From positions 1 to 44,355 of the forward strand of contig JAGATD010000052.1 in NCBI GenBank assembly GCA_017621415.1: 44,355 nt of DNA, given 5' to 3'. Position numbers and translations under genes: made by a program. Positions 16,858-25,911 of the stretch are shown in pieces. Numbering within the stretch: position 1 is the stretch's first letter; every line of letters starts with the position of its first letter. The stretch is from Clostridia bacterium. Its GTDB lineage: Bacteria; Bacillota; Clostridia; Oscillospirales; CAG-272. Below the pieces are notes generated by a model that ran no database searches, was not told the DNA's origin, and saw nothing but the letters and a program-made list of their open reading frames with translations.

Positions 16858-18039
16858 TCAAAGGCAGAGTGCTTTGAGCTCATCTGCGATATCACAATTC
16901 TCCCACTTAACCGAAAGCTCCTCACGGCCCATATGTCCGTAAGCCGCAAGCTCCTTGTAAATAGGCTTTCTGAGGTCAAATTTCTTAATGATCGCTGCGG
17001 GTCTGAGATCAACAAGCTTGTCTATCGCCGCAGAAATTTTCTCCTCATCAACCACCGCTGTACCAAAGGTATCAACCATAACGGAAACAGGGCGTGCAAC
17101 ACCGATAGCATAGGCTATCTGCACCTCGCATTTTTTGGCAAGTCCCGCCTTAACAACATTCTTTGCGATATATCTTGCGGCATAAGAAGCGCTACGGTCA
17201 ACCTTTGTGGGGTCCTTACCCGAGAATGCGCCGCCGCCGTGACGCGAATATCCGCCATATGTATCTACAATAATCTTTCTTCCCGTAAGACCTGTATCAC
17301 CCTGAGGACCGCCTATAACAAATCTGCCGGTAGGGTTAACGTAAATATTAAGCTTTCCGTCAATAAGCTCTTTGGGAACTATGGGGAGAATAACCTTATC
17401 TATAATGTCCTTACGCATAGTCTGCATATCTATCTCCGGGCTGTGCTGAGACGAAACAACTATAGTATCTATCCGCGCAGGAACACCGTCAATATATTCA
17501 ACAGTTACCTGGGTTTTACCGTCAGGACGAAGGTAAGAGAGAGTTCCGTTCTTACGCACCTCAGTAAGCCTTCTCGCAAGCTTGTGAGCAAGAGATATCG
17601 GAAGAGGCATAAGCTCTGGAGTTTCGTCACAGGCGTAACCAAACATAAGTCCCTGGTCGCCGGCTCCCGTATCAAGCTCGTCTGCGATCTCGCCCTCCTT
17701 TGCTTCAAGGCACTTGTCAACACCGAGAGCAATATCCGCGCTCTGCTCGTGAATGGAGCTGATAACAGCACATGTAGAGGAATCAAAGCCGTACTTTGCC
17801 CTGTCGTACCCTATTTCAGCTACGGTATCGCGGACGATCTGCTGTATATCCACCTTAGCCTTTGTTGTGATCTCTCCCATAACGGTTACAATACCTGTTG
17901 TAGCAAAGGTCTCGCAAGCAACACGGCTCTCGGGGTCCTCCTTAAGCATAGCATCGAGAATTGCATCCGAAATTTTATCACACATTTTGTCGGGATGTCC
18001 CTCAGTCACCGACTCTGATGTAAAAAGAATTTTTTTCAT
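16858..18039 (-). CDS. metK: S-adenosylmethionine synthetase
   Basis: MetK makes SAM from methionine and ATP. The 393-residue protein begins with [16 protein letters not shown], and carries the [12 protein letters not shown] hexapeptide region, [39 protein letters not shown] phosphate loop and the late ARPVSV motif. Length and all motifs are standard. It is controlled by a SAM-I riboswitch with an intrinsic terminator in the leader, so it shuts off when SAM is plentiful. Confidence 0.98.
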   Translation of the reverse strand: MKKILFTSESVTEGHPDKMCDKISDAILDAMLKEDPESRVACETFATTGIVTVMGEITTKAKVDIQQIVRDTVAEIGYDRAKYGFDSSTCAVISSIHEQSADIALGVDKCLEAKEGEIADELDTGAGDQGLMFGYACDETPELMPLPISLAHKLARRLTEVRKNGTLSYLRPDGKTQVTVEYIDGVPARIDTIVVSSQHSPEIDMQTMRKDIIDKVILPIVPKELIDGKLNIYVNPTGRFVIGGPQGDTGLTGRKIIVDTYGGYSRHGGGAFSGKDPTKVDRSASYAARYIAKNVVKAGLAKKCEVQIAYAIGVARPVSVMVDTFGTAVVDEEKISAAIDKLVDLRPAAIIKKFDLRKPIYKELAAYGHMGREELSVKWENCDIADELKALCL

Positions 18040-18073
18040 TAAACATTCCTCTCAATCATAAAAATTCATACAA

Positions 18074-18107
18074 AAAGAGCAGCGCCCGGGCAGACTACCC
18101 GAGCGCC
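18074..18107 (-). terminator. Riboswitch-controlled terminator of metK
   Basis: Read on the - strand, GGCGCTCGGGTAGTC pairs with the following GCCCGGGCGC-type arm, and a CTCTTTTT run ends the hairpin. It lies between the aptamer and the metK start, as expected for a SAM-I OFF switch. Confidence 0.8.
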
Positions 18108-18112
18108 AAGCA

Positions 18113-18198
18113 CAAGCTCATCTCTCGGGAATTAGCACCTTATAAAACACAGGTTGCCGGGCTTCACAGGGCCAGTCCCTCCGCCACTCTTGATAAGC
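18113..18198 (-). promoter_or_regulatory. SAM-I (S-box) riboswitch aptamer
   Basis: The - strand reads CTTATCAAGAGTGGCGGAGG, followed by GGACTGGCCCTGTGAAGCC, CGGCAACC, an AAGGTGCTAATTCC segment and a closing GAGAGATGAG. These are the conserved core elements of the S-box in order, and the arms CTTATC/GAGATGAG close P1. It sits in the metK leader ahead of a terminator. Confidence 0.96.
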
Positions 18199-18216
18199 AT
18201 TTTCAATTTGTATTAT

Positions 18217-18245
18217 ATTATATCATATCGCAATAAAAAAATCAA
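18217..18245 (-). promoter_or_regulatory. Sigma-A promoter of the metK riboswitch transcript
   Basis: On the - strand TTGATT (18245-18240), 17 bases, TATAAT (18222-18217). Transcription would start about 10-15 bases before the aptamer. Confidence 0.7.
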
Positions 18246-18346
18246 GCTATTTTACAAAATTCTTCATCATTTTTTGCTGTTTGATTTTCTTTTGTTTTTT
18301 TCTGTAAATTTTTCCAATATTTTTTATTTAATCTAAAATTAAATCA

Positions 18347-18375
18347 TTGACAAAGTACTCGCGTTAATATATAAT
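18347..18375 (+). promoter_or_regulatory. Sigma-A promoter of the ABC exporter operon
   Basis: A consensus TTGACA (18347-18352), 17 bases, TATAAT (18370-18375), 43 bases before the first start codon. Confidence 0.8.
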
Positions 18376-18418
18376 ATAATAGCAAAGTAATAGCAAAATT
18401 AATATTTCGAGGTTTCGG

Positions 18419-20701
18419 ATGAACTGCATTGCTTATAGATTAATCATCTTGCTTGTTTCTGCCCTGTTTGGCGTTACAGCATATATTTTTAAGAGAAAAA
18501 ACATCCCGTTTGATTTAATCGGCAAATTAACCGGCGCAGCATTGTTTATTCTCACGTTCGTATTTTCCGCTGTGCACAAAGAGGCGATATCCATAGTTAT
18601 CGGCTTAAACAGAGGCCCTTCCCCTTTCGGAACGGATATGCCGCGTACGGCCTTTGCAACCGTGCTTATTTGGCTTACCTACACGGCGGTTCTTTTAATC
18701 GCTTTTTCCCGCTTTACAAAAAAGCCGGCGCTTCATTACACTACAAAGCTTTTTGCTTTACCCGTTCTTGTTCTTGATACTCTTTTTCTTGACACATATT
18801 CAATAGCAAATATCGGCAACAACCCGTCCTCTGACGACCTCATTTATCTTCCGTTCATTGTTGCGATTATCGCAATAGGACTTTCCCTTTCGGTTACCGA
18901 TTATATCTTAGTCAGCCAGCCTCGCCCGTCTCTTTCGGATACGGCTTTGTCCGTCGGTATATTTGCGGCTGCGGCGCTTGTTGCAATTCCTCCGTTTGTT
19001 CTGCAGGTCCTTTTAGGCTTCAGGCGCTATGAGGGAGTTATCTTCTCGAATTTTACGCAGGAACACCGAATAATGCTGTATCTTGCTTTCATCATTCCCA
19101 TTATTGCTTTCCACATTCTCAAAAATTTAAAAGAGGACAACAAGCGTCTCTGTGTGCTGTTTTATTCCCTTGCAATATCTTGCTCGTATTTTTCGTATTA
19201 CAGCTTATCAGACTGGACAAGTCCCGCCAATCTCCCTCTCGGCATATGCTCTGTTGTGATTATCCTTATGCCATTTGCTTTAATGACTAAAAACGAATGG
19301 ATATTTAACTGTTGCCTATTCCTCGGAGTTTTAACATCGTTTACCGATATGCTTTTCCCCATGGTAGGCCAGCTTAATGTGACAGCAACCGAGAGCATAC
19401 GCTTCTGGGCTTCGTCTTACTTTGTATTCTTTGTTCCTGTTTTGTGCGTTGCGCTCAAAATCTTTAAGCGGCCCAGTGTTACAGGACTTTTACGCGCGCT
19501 CTTTGCTTTCAGCGTGTACTTCCTCTTCACCCTGTGCTTTAATGCTGTTATCAACAATTTCGCAACAGCCTCCGATTATCTTAATTTTGAAAACAATTAT
19601 ATTCTCTCCGCATTCCCTGAATTTGCAAAAGCTACAAAAGAGGTTTCTTTCAGCTTTAGCATTGGCGAAACGAACCTTGAATTTTTCCCATTGTATGACT
19701 TGGTAGTATATGTTTCTTACGTGCTGCTTATCGTCATAATGTGGTTTATGTACAAAGCGCTGTTTAAGAGCTGGGACAAAGCGGAAAACAGACGACTGAG
19801 AGAAAGAGATTACAACAAAATGAAAAAAGAGCTTAAGAGTTTTCTTGGAACAAGGTCACAGGATGCGCCTATGTACGGTGATAATTCACCAAAGCTTGTG
19901 CTGAGAAAGTTTTCTAAAAAATACGGCAACAACAAGCATTATTCTGTAGATCACGTTTCCTTTGCTGTTAAGGGCGGCGAAATATTCGGCTTCCTCGGTC
20001 CTAACGGAGCAGGCAAATCCACTATTATAAAGAGTATAGTGGGAATACAGCCTATAACCTCCGGCAGTATTGAGGTTTGCGGTTATGATGTATCACGTCA
20101 GTCCATACAGGCGAAGCTTAATACAGGCTTTGTTCCCGACCATTACGCCCTGTATGAGAACCTTACCGGAAGAGAATACATCAATTACATTGCCGATCTT
20201 TATGATGTAGACAAAAAATCACGTGATGAAGCGATAGAAAAATATGTAACCAGATTCCAGCTTCATAATTCGTTCGACAACCCCATGAAGACCTATTCTC
20301 ATGGAATGAAGCAAAAAATAGCCATAATGGCAGCGCTTGTGCACAACCCCAAGGTGTGGATTCTCGACGAGCCTCTCACAGGACTCGACCCCAATAGCAT
20401 CTACGAGGTTAAGGAGTGCATGAAGGAGCATGCCGCAAAGGGCAATATTGTATTCTTCTCCTCTCATATTATCGACGTGGTTGAAAAAATCTGCGATAAA
20501 ATTGCGATCATAAAGCATGGCCGTATACGTGCCGTTGCATCAATGGCAAAAATAGAGGAACACGAAATAGATCTTGAAGAGCTTTATCTACACGTTATTA
20601 CAGCGGATGAGGATGAGGAAATAATCAATATCGGTGGAAACGATATCCTCAATGTTACAGATTACGAGGCTCTCTCCTCGACAGGTGCGAAGACGTTATG
20701 A
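18419..20701 (+). CDS. ABC transporter: membrane domain fused to C-terminal ATPase
   Basis: A 760-residue fusion. The first 460 or so residues are highly hydrophobic with about 12 predicted membrane segments and match no family I can name. A charged linker (KSWDKAENRRLRERDYNKMKK begins it) leads to an ABC-2-type ATPase: Walker A GPNGAGKST (about 528-536), signature YSHGMKQ (about 623-629, a SHGM variant of LSGGQ), Walker B VWILDEPLTGLDP and SSHIID. The next gene, a 556-residue permease, overlaps by 4 bases. ABC-2 systems normally have the ATPase as a separate 300-residue protein, so the fusion is unusual. Substrate unknown; export of a lipid, peptide or envelope component is plausible. Confidence 0.88.
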   Translation: MNCIAYRLIILLVSALFGVTAYIFKRKNIPFDLIGKLTGAALFILTFVFSAVHKEAISIVIGLNRGPSPFGTDMPRTAFATVLIWLTYTAVLLIAFSRFTKKPALHYTTKLFALPVLVLDTLFLDTYSIANIGNNPSSDDLIYLPFIVAIIAIGLSLSVTDYILVSQPRPSLSDTALSVGIFAAAALVAIPPFVLQVLLGFRRYEGVIFSNFTQEHRIMLYLAFIIPIIAFHILKNLKEDNKRLCVLFYSLAISCSYFSYYSLSDWTSPANLPLGICSVVIILMPFALMTKNEWIFNCCLFLGVLTSFTDMLFPMVGQLNVTATESIRFWASSYFVFFVPVLCVALKIFKRPSVTGLLRALFAFSVYFLFTLCFNAVINNFATASDYLNFENNYILSAFPEFAKATKEVSFSFSIGETNLEFFPLYDLVVYVSYVLLIVIMWFMYKALFKSWDKAENRRLRERDYNKMKKELKSFLGTRSQDAPMYGDNSPKLVLRKFSKKYGNNKHYSVDHVSFAVKGGEIFGFLGPNGAGKSTIIKSIVGIQPITSGSIEVCGYDVSRQSIQAKLNTGFVPDHYALYENLTGREYINYIADLYDVDKKSRDEAIEKYVTRFQLHNSFDNPMKTYSHGMKQKIAIMAALVHNPKVWILDEPLTGLDPNSIYEVKECMKEHAAKGNIVFFSSHIIDVVEKICDKIAIIKHGRIRAVASMAKIEEHEIDLEELYLHVITADEDEEIINIGGNDILNVTDYEALSSTGAKTL

Positions 20702-22368
20702 ATAATATAGCAACGCTTGCAAAAATGCAGCTTAAGGAGAAGCTTGTTTCGCAAAAAGCAGGGGCTCGTACCAAGGCTGTTTCAGGAACGCTTCTTACAG
20801 TACTAACCACACTTCTTAAGTTTGTTTTGTCCTCCGCTATATGCTTTGGACTTTATACTGTGGCAATGGTGTTCTCGGTTTTCGGAACAATGGCATATGT
20901 ACCTGATACGTTTATGACATTTTTGTTCACGGTTTTACTTATGCTGTCTATCGCCTCCTGTACGGTGCGGTTGACAAAGGCGCTCTACTTTTCACGCGAC
21001 AATGTTATACTTCTTACCCTGCCGGCAACTCCTACGCAGGTATTCTTATCGAAAATCGTTGTATTCTTTATCTTTGAATTGAAAAAGAATGCATCATTTA
21101 TTATTCCCGTGTTTGTTGGATATTTCCTCGCCCACGGACATTCATTCGGATTTTACCCCTGGCTTATTATCTGTTTTATCTTTATTTCTGTTTTCACTAT
21201 CGCCGTTGCCTCATTGCTTTCTATCCCGGCAGCAATTATCACCAATTTCGTCAGGCAGAGAAAATCCTTGCAAATCCTTATTACCGCTCTTTCGGTTATC
21301 GCGGTTGTTGTGGGGTTATTCTTATTTGTTTCGGTTATTCCCGGTGAGCTTGACCTCAGAGTTGGCTGGCATACTTTGGGGCTTCAGATACAGGAGTTCT
21401 TAATGCTGTTTGCCGAAAAAATTTCGGTTATTCACGATTTAACACGTATGATGATAGGCGAAATAATTATAGGCGAGCTGTCCGTAACCGCAGTCTTCCC
21501 CGCTGATGTTATGCTGCTGCGCTTCGGCGCTCTGCTAATTACATCGCTTGCGCTGTTTATGCTCAGCATACTTGTTGTAAAGCCCATCTTTTACTCAATG
21601 GCAAGCAAGCCATTTGAGTATCTTAAATTGTTGGTTAAGCCAAAAACCAACATTGTCAGGAGTTCAAAATTCACCGCAATACATTCAGAATTTCTAAAAT
21701 CGGCAAAAGATTCGGCAAGAACAGCGACAAACATAGCAATAGCCGTCTCCATTCCTATGCTTTCCTTTGTCTCAAACCTCATATTCTCAGCTATGCCGAC
21801 CACTGAATTCGGAAACAAGCTTATCTTTGCGTGTAACCTTTTGCTCATTCTTTTGATTTCTCTCAATTCAAACTCATATGCGGCAAGTATTTTCTCACGA
21901 GACGGCAGAAGCGCTTATCTTATTAAAATTCAGCCCAAAGACCCAACGCTTCTTTTGGTTGCCAAGCTTATGCCGACCACGGTGTTCTGCTTTTTCTCCT
22001 TTGTGCTGACAGGAACTCTGTTGGTCTCCTTCTCTAAGCTTATTATCACCGACGTTGTATTCCTTATGCTCGGTATCACCTTCGTTTACCTCGCTCACCT
22101 GCTTTACAGCGCGGAGCTTGACATTCTCAACCCTCACACAGAGATATATGCGGCAGTCGGCGAATATGAAAGCGACCCTAATGAAATAAAGTCATCGTCT
22201 TGCGCCTTTATTCTCTCATTTGCTGTCGCGGCTCTTTTATTCCTGCTTTTGTTTAAAGAGGATATAGGCTCTGTTTGTATTAAATTTGCCGGTATTGCTC
22301 TATTGGCTTTTGCTTACCGTGCTTACCTGTTTATCTCAAATATCAAGCTGTTTTACAAGGAAAAATAA
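20698..22368 (+). CDS. ABC-2-type exporter permease
   Basis: A 556-residue polytopic protein starting in the ATGA overlap with the ATPase gene. It begins with an N-terminal amphipathic stretch (MNNIATLAKMQLKEKL) and has about 12 hydrophobic segments with cytoplasmic loops around residues 305-350. The architecture matches large Firmicutes ABC-2 permeases that pair with a LolD/NatA-like ATPase. Translational coupling and shared operon make it the partner of the fused ATPase. It shows no substrate-specific motif. Confidence 0.8.
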   Translation: MNNIATLAKMQLKEKLVSQKAGARTKAVSGTLLTVLTTLLKFVLSSAICFGLYTVAMVFSVFGTMAYVPDTFMTFLFTVLLMLSIASCTVRLTKALYFSRDNVILLTLPATPTQVFLSKIVVFFIFELKKNASFIIPVFVGYFLAHGHSFGFYPWLIICFIFISVFTIAVASLLSIPAAIITNFVRQRKSLQILITALSVIAVVVGLFLFVSVIPGELDLRVGWHTLGLQIQEFLMLFAEKISVIHDLTRMMIGEIIIGELSVTAVFPADVMLLRFGALLITSLALFMLSILVVKPIFYSMASKPFEYLKLLVKPKTNIVRSSKFTAIHSEFLKSAKDSARTATNIAIAVSIPMLSFVSNLIFSAMPTTEFGNKLIFACNLLLILLISLNSNSYAASIFSRDGRSAYLIKIQPKDPTLLLVAKLMPTTVFCFFSFVLTGTLLVSFSKLIITDVVFLMLGITFVYLAHLLYSAELDILNPHTEIYAAVGEYESDPNEIKSSSCAFILSFAVAALLFLLLFKEDIGSVCIKFAGIALLAFAYRAYLFISNIKLFYKEK

Positions 22369-22806
22369 ATGAAAAAATCTGTTATATTTATGATCGGAAT
22401 AATATATGCAGCATCTATAATGTTGGTCACCTTTTACGGTTTGGTAACAGAAGATGCTCCCACAGACTCAATACCTGTTAAGAGCATTGAAATTGTCGGA
22501 GAAAATGTAGGTGAAAGCTCCGGTGAAAAGTTTGTATGGCTTGATTCCCCGCTTTTAAGCGGCGGCAGTCTTACATATCAGATACAGTGCAAGCTGACAC
22601 CTGATAACACAACCAACACGGCGGTTATTTATGAAACCGATGACCCCTATGCTTCTGTTGACGAAAACGGTCTTGTGACCATAACGGGATTTAGCGAAGC
22701 CGGCGGAGTAAATGTTATAACAGTAAAGGTCTATGCCACTGATGACGAAGGAAACAAAAGCACAGCTATCACCGATGTATTAAACATCTGGTACGCCTCC
22801 GAATAG
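22369..22806 (+). CDS. Membrane-anchored protein with Ig-like (Big_2-type) domain
   Basis: A 145-residue protein whose ATG immediately follows the permease stop. It has an N-terminal signal or anchor segment (about 5-25), then one domain of about 110 residues with the Big_2-like pattern: VKSIEIVG at the start, YQIQCKLTPDNTTN, the turn ASVDENGLVTITG, and VKVYATDDEG. Big_2 domains are extracellular beta-sandwich modules in Firmicutes surface proteins. Being last in the exporter operon it could be an accessory outer component of the transporter. Confidence 0.7.
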   Translation: MKKSVIFMIGIIYAASIMLVTFYGLVTEDAPTDSIPVKSIEIVGENVGESSGEKFVWLDSPLLSGGSLTYQIQCKLTPDNTTNTAVIYETDDPYASVDENGLVTITGFSEAGGVNVITVKVYATDDEGNKSTAITDVLNIWYASE

Positions 22807-22861
22807 TATTTTTCGTTTCATTTTTTGTTCTTAAAAAATTCGTTCTTCACAAGGAGATATT

Positions 22862-25018
22862 ATGAAAAAAAGAATTCCCATAATATTACTTTTGTTATCA
22901 ATGATACTTCTGTCGTTTACCTGTTGTATCGGTGACAGAGCTGTTAAGGACCTTGTTATAAACGAGGGGCTGAAGCTTGAATACGAGCTTGGAGAAACGC
23001 CTGATTTTTCAGCTGTTACCGCCACGGTTATTTATAACGACGACACCACCGAGGTTGTCGGATACGAGAGTCTTGTTTTCGGAGAGCTTGATACAAGCAC
23101 CCCCGGCAAAAAAACTCTGACAATAAGCTATGACGATTTTATTGCCTACAAATCGGTAACCGTAAAAGGAGCGGGCTACGACTCCTCCGCGCTTTCAATC
23201 GTTAAGGTGTCGCTCCCTGACTCTCTTGCCGATTTTGAAGCCTCAAGAAACGGATTTACCAACAAAAGTCACGGTTATGTTGTCGGTGATGATAACAGCT
23301 TCTATCTAAGCTTAAAAATTCTTGCAATTTCTGCCGATAATATTCCTCAGGTTATTACATCCTACGTCAGCGAGTCGCAGGTATATATCCAAGGGTCCGA
23401 AGAGCCTCTTGAGGGAGCCGAGCTCGCCTTGTACGTTTCGATAGACGAAGAAAAAAATTCATTCGACTTTACAGAGGTAGCTATTGGCAAAACCTTTACT
23501 ATCTCCACACGTCCCCGCGATATTGCCGAGGATAAAATTTCGTCATTTACCAAGAGCTTTACCGTTACCGTTGTTGACGGATACAACATATATGAAGCAT
23601 ACGAGCTTAATTATATAACCAACATCCCTGACGAAGATCAATTCAAAGATATTTACGAGGGTGAAACAAGAACTCAGCTTGAAATAGTTGAGGATTATCT
23701 CCGTAACGAAAAGAATTCCGAAAGGCCGAAAAACCTTTCTGCTATCGTTATACACAATCATCTGACAATAGAAACCACCGATTTACCGAAGGAATATTTC
23801 CTTGATAAAAACAGAGCCAACGGGCTTTTGGATAATATATCTATATATAGCGCTGTAACCACAGAGACAACACCTCGTTTTACTATTCACGGAAATTATT
23901 TCTCGATATACACATACAACCTGCCCACAGTTATAGCAGAGGGGGGAAATCAGGATGACGGAATATCAACCGCACAGCTTTTCAGATTTGATTACGCTTC
24001 GGATTTTGACATAAATCACAACCACAAACTATTTTCCGTAACCATCAGCAATCTTCATCTTGCTGATGACAATTCTACCTCATCCGACGAGAATAAAACA
24101 GCAGAGTCCATGCTCGGTCTCACCGCTTTTAAAACCTTAGCTCAGGTAATAAATCTTAACAATGTTAAGGTTGAAGCCTTTCTCTGCACTCTTATTGCGG
24201 AAAGGGATTATCAAACCGTAAATGTAACCGAATGCAAATTCACAAATTCCTGGCACAACCATATTTCACTTATTTCAAAAAATCCTGTGCAAGAGGATGA
24301 CGAAGAGCCGCTGGATAAGTCAAAATACCCTCGTTTAACCCTAAACATAAAAAACTCTGTTATCAGTAAAAGCGGCGGTCCCGCTATCATTTGCCAGACA
24401 AGTGATCCCGAATATAACAAAAATAAGCATAGCGGTCCCGATGTTTATATCTCAGATGACTCTGTTGTAGAAAGCTGGGTTACCGGTAACGAAGCTTGGT
24501 TTACATCCATTGATGTAGGTATCAAAATGGATACGGTGCTGCAATCACTTCTCTACCCCTTGGATGAATCGCTTAGAAAACAAGGCTCTAGCTTCATAAC
24601 AGAAAAAACAATAACAGGCGAAGCAGCTCCTCGCCGCTATTTCAACCTGGTTATGGTAAATCTATTTATTCCCGATCTATCAAACGGTTTTGGAGATATA
24701 TTCCAGCAGCTGAATGGTAAAGTTGATATAGATGGCCGTCTTACAGTCGGAAACAAAACAATTCTGGATATAGACGACAGCGTTCATGACGGAAAAACTT
24801 ATAACTACAAGAATAAAACACTTTCGGAGGTTAAGGAGAACTCAACTGCGTCAAACCTTGTATTAAATACCCCCTCAGGCGGTGTTGGCCATACAACCTT
24901 CTCTAACGAGCTTAAAGTAGATACAGGTTCAATAGCTGCAGACGAAACAAACAACTACATTAACGTACTGTATTTATCACTTCATATAGTATTTGGTAAT
25001 TATTACTCAATAAAGTAA
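22862..25018 (+). CDS. Large secreted (probable lipo-) protein with N-terminal Ig-like domain
   Basis: A 718-residue protein with RBS AAGGAGA. The signal peptide ends in a CC pair (residues 21-22, context LSFTCC), suggesting lipidation, though the lipobox is not ideal. Residues about 30-105 look like a Big_3-type Ig domain (LKLEYELGETPDFSAVTATV). The middle and C-terminal part (about 300-700) has repeated Asn/Ser-rich beta-strand turns such as NLNNVKVEAF and KSGGPAIICQTS, typical of right-handed beta-helix proteins, with no catalytic motif that I can see. It is 55 bases after the exporter operon, with its own terminator. Confidence 0.65.
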   Translation: MKKRIPIILLLLSMILLSFTCCIGDRAVKDLVINEGLKLEYELGETPDFSAVTATVIYNDDTTEVVGYESLVFGELDTSTPGKKTLTISYDDFIAYKSVTVKGAGYDSSALSIVKVSLPDSLADFEASRNGFTNKSHGYVVGDDNSFYLSLKILAISADNIPQVITSYVSESQVYIQGSEEPLEGAELALYVSIDEEKNSFDFTEVAIGKTFTISTRPRDIAEDKISSFTKSFTVTVVDGYNIYEAYELNYITNIPDEDQFKDIYEGETRTQLEIVEDYLRNEKNSERPKNLSAIVIHNHLTIETTDLPKEYFLDKNRANGLLDNISIYSAVTTETTPRFTIHGNYFSIYTYNLPTVIAEGGNQDDGISTAQLFRFDYASDFDINHNHKLFSVTISNLHLADDNSTSSDENKTAESMLGLTAFKTLAQVINLNNVKVEAFLCTLIAERDYQTVNVTECKFTNSWHNHISLISKNPVQEDDEEPLDKSKYPRLTLNIKNSVISKSGGPAIICQTSDPEYNKNKHSGPDVYISDDSVVESWVTGNEAWFTSIDVGIKMDTVLQSLLYPLDESLRKQGSSFITEKTITGEAAPRRYFNLVMVNLFIPDLSNGFGDIFQQLNGKVDIDGRLTVGNKTILDIDDSVHDGKTYNYKNKTLSEVKENSTASNLVLNTPSGGVGHTTFSNELKVDTGSIAADETNNYINVLYLSLHIVFGNYYSIK

Positions 25019-25025
25019 AAAAACG

Positions 25026-25070
25026 GGCAAGATCAGAAGACAAATCATCTTCTTTTCTTGCTCATTTTTT
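25026..25070. terminator. Terminator between the secreted protein and tetR
   Basis: GCAAGA (25027-25032) and AGAAGA (25035-25040) pair with TCTTCT (25048-25053) and TCTTGC (25056-25061) around a short loop, followed by six T on the + strand. Confidence 0.75.
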
Positions 25071-25098
25071 CATTAATAAATATATTATAAAAGTAAGC

Positions 25099-25686
25099 TT
25101 ACACGCAGGTTCTGTAATTGGACAAAAAAGCTCTAAGCAGGGGCGCTGCGTATGAAGCTAGAGAATATTCACCCGAGCACAGGCACCAATCATACATAAA
25201 GGCTCGCTCGCACAAGGCATATGCCTTAACAATCTCATTTGCCGAAACATCTGTCCTGATTTCTCCCCTGCTTTGCCCCTCCTTAACGATTTTTAAAAGA
25301 AGCTTAAAGTAGGTTCTGCTGCGGTCAAGCAGATGCCTTTCTCCCTTAGCAAAAAGTTGGGTTGAAAGCAGTCTTGAAAGCAACTCAATAGAAATACTGT
25401 TTTCAATCATAAGGAACAGCTCTCGGTTTAAATACATCAAAATCTCAAAGCTGTCGGTGTTCTCCTCAATTAAAGGAATAAGCTCCTCATACTTTTCGTC
25501 AAAAAGGGTTGAAAGAGTTCCTAACAGCGAATCCTTTCCTTCAAAATAATGATAAAAAGAGCCCTTAGATGTTTTTGAAAGAGCTACTATATCTTCAATT
25601 GTCGTGTTATCAAACCCCCGGTCATAAAAAAGTTTCCAGGCGGCGGATATAATTTTGCTTTTTGTATTTTGATTGTTTTTTCTCAT
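25099..25686 (-). CDS. TetR/AcrR-family transcriptional regulator
   Basis: A 195-residue regulator. The N-terminal helix-turn-helix region SKIISAAWKLFYDRGFDNTT with IEDIVALSKTSKGSFYHYF is the TetR signature; the C-terminal ligand domain is unassigned. The frame opens 60 bases upstream, but the ATG at 25686 has GGAGC 7 bases before it and gives the standard length. The perfect palindrome TTGTTAACAA (25737-25746), beside its own -35, is a possible autorepression site. It is divergent from the symporter gene and convergent with the secreted-protein gene. Confidence 0.9.
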   Translation of the reverse strand: MRKNNQNTKSKIISAAWKLFYDRGFDNTTIEDIVALSKTSKGSFYHYFEGKDSLLGTLSTLFDEKYEELIPLIEENTDSFEILMYLNRELFLMIENSISIELLSRLLSTQLFAKGERHLLDRSRTYFKLLLKIVKEGQSRGEIRTDVSANEIVKAYALCERAFMYDWCLCSGEYSLASYAAPLLRAFLSNYRTCV

Positions 25687-25706
25687 TGCTCTGCTCCTTT
25701 TTATAC

Positions 25707-25735
25707 ATTTTAACACAAAATTAAACGAAATGCAA
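25707..25735 (-). promoter_or_regulatory. Promoter of tetR
   Basis: On the - strand TTGCAT (25735-25730), 17 bases, TAAAAT (25712-25707). The palindrome TTGTTAACAA lies directly upstream at 25737-25746. Confidence 0.55.
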
Positions 25736-25831
25736 CTTGTTAACAAATTGTTTACATTTAAAGTATAATCTAAGTTCTATTAAAATCTCTTTATTTTTCA
25801 ATGTATTTCAGCTTTTTGCTCTAATTTAGTA

Positions 25832-25845
25832 TAGAATGTATTCTA
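25832..25845. promoter_or_regulatory. Palindrome upstream of the symporter promoter
   Basis: TAGAAT (25832-25837) and ATTCTA (25840-25845) are perfect inverted repeats ending 3 bases before the -35 box of the symporter promoter. It may be an operator; whether TetR binds it is unknown. Confidence 0.35.
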
Positions 25846-25847
25846 GA

Positions 25848-25876
25848 TTGACAATATATTAATAATATGTTAAAAT
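25848..25876 (+). promoter_or_regulatory. Sigma-A promoter of the symporter gene
   Basis: TTGACA (25848-25853), 17 bases, TAAAAT (25871-25876). Confidence 0.7.
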
Positions 25877-25911
25877 AATTTATATTTTTTGTTTTGAAAG
25901 GTATTATGACA

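Noticed and set aside
16933..18018. 361-codon open frame antisense to metK
   Set aside because: metK motifs and riboswitch are certain; the antisense frame shows no domain or RBS.
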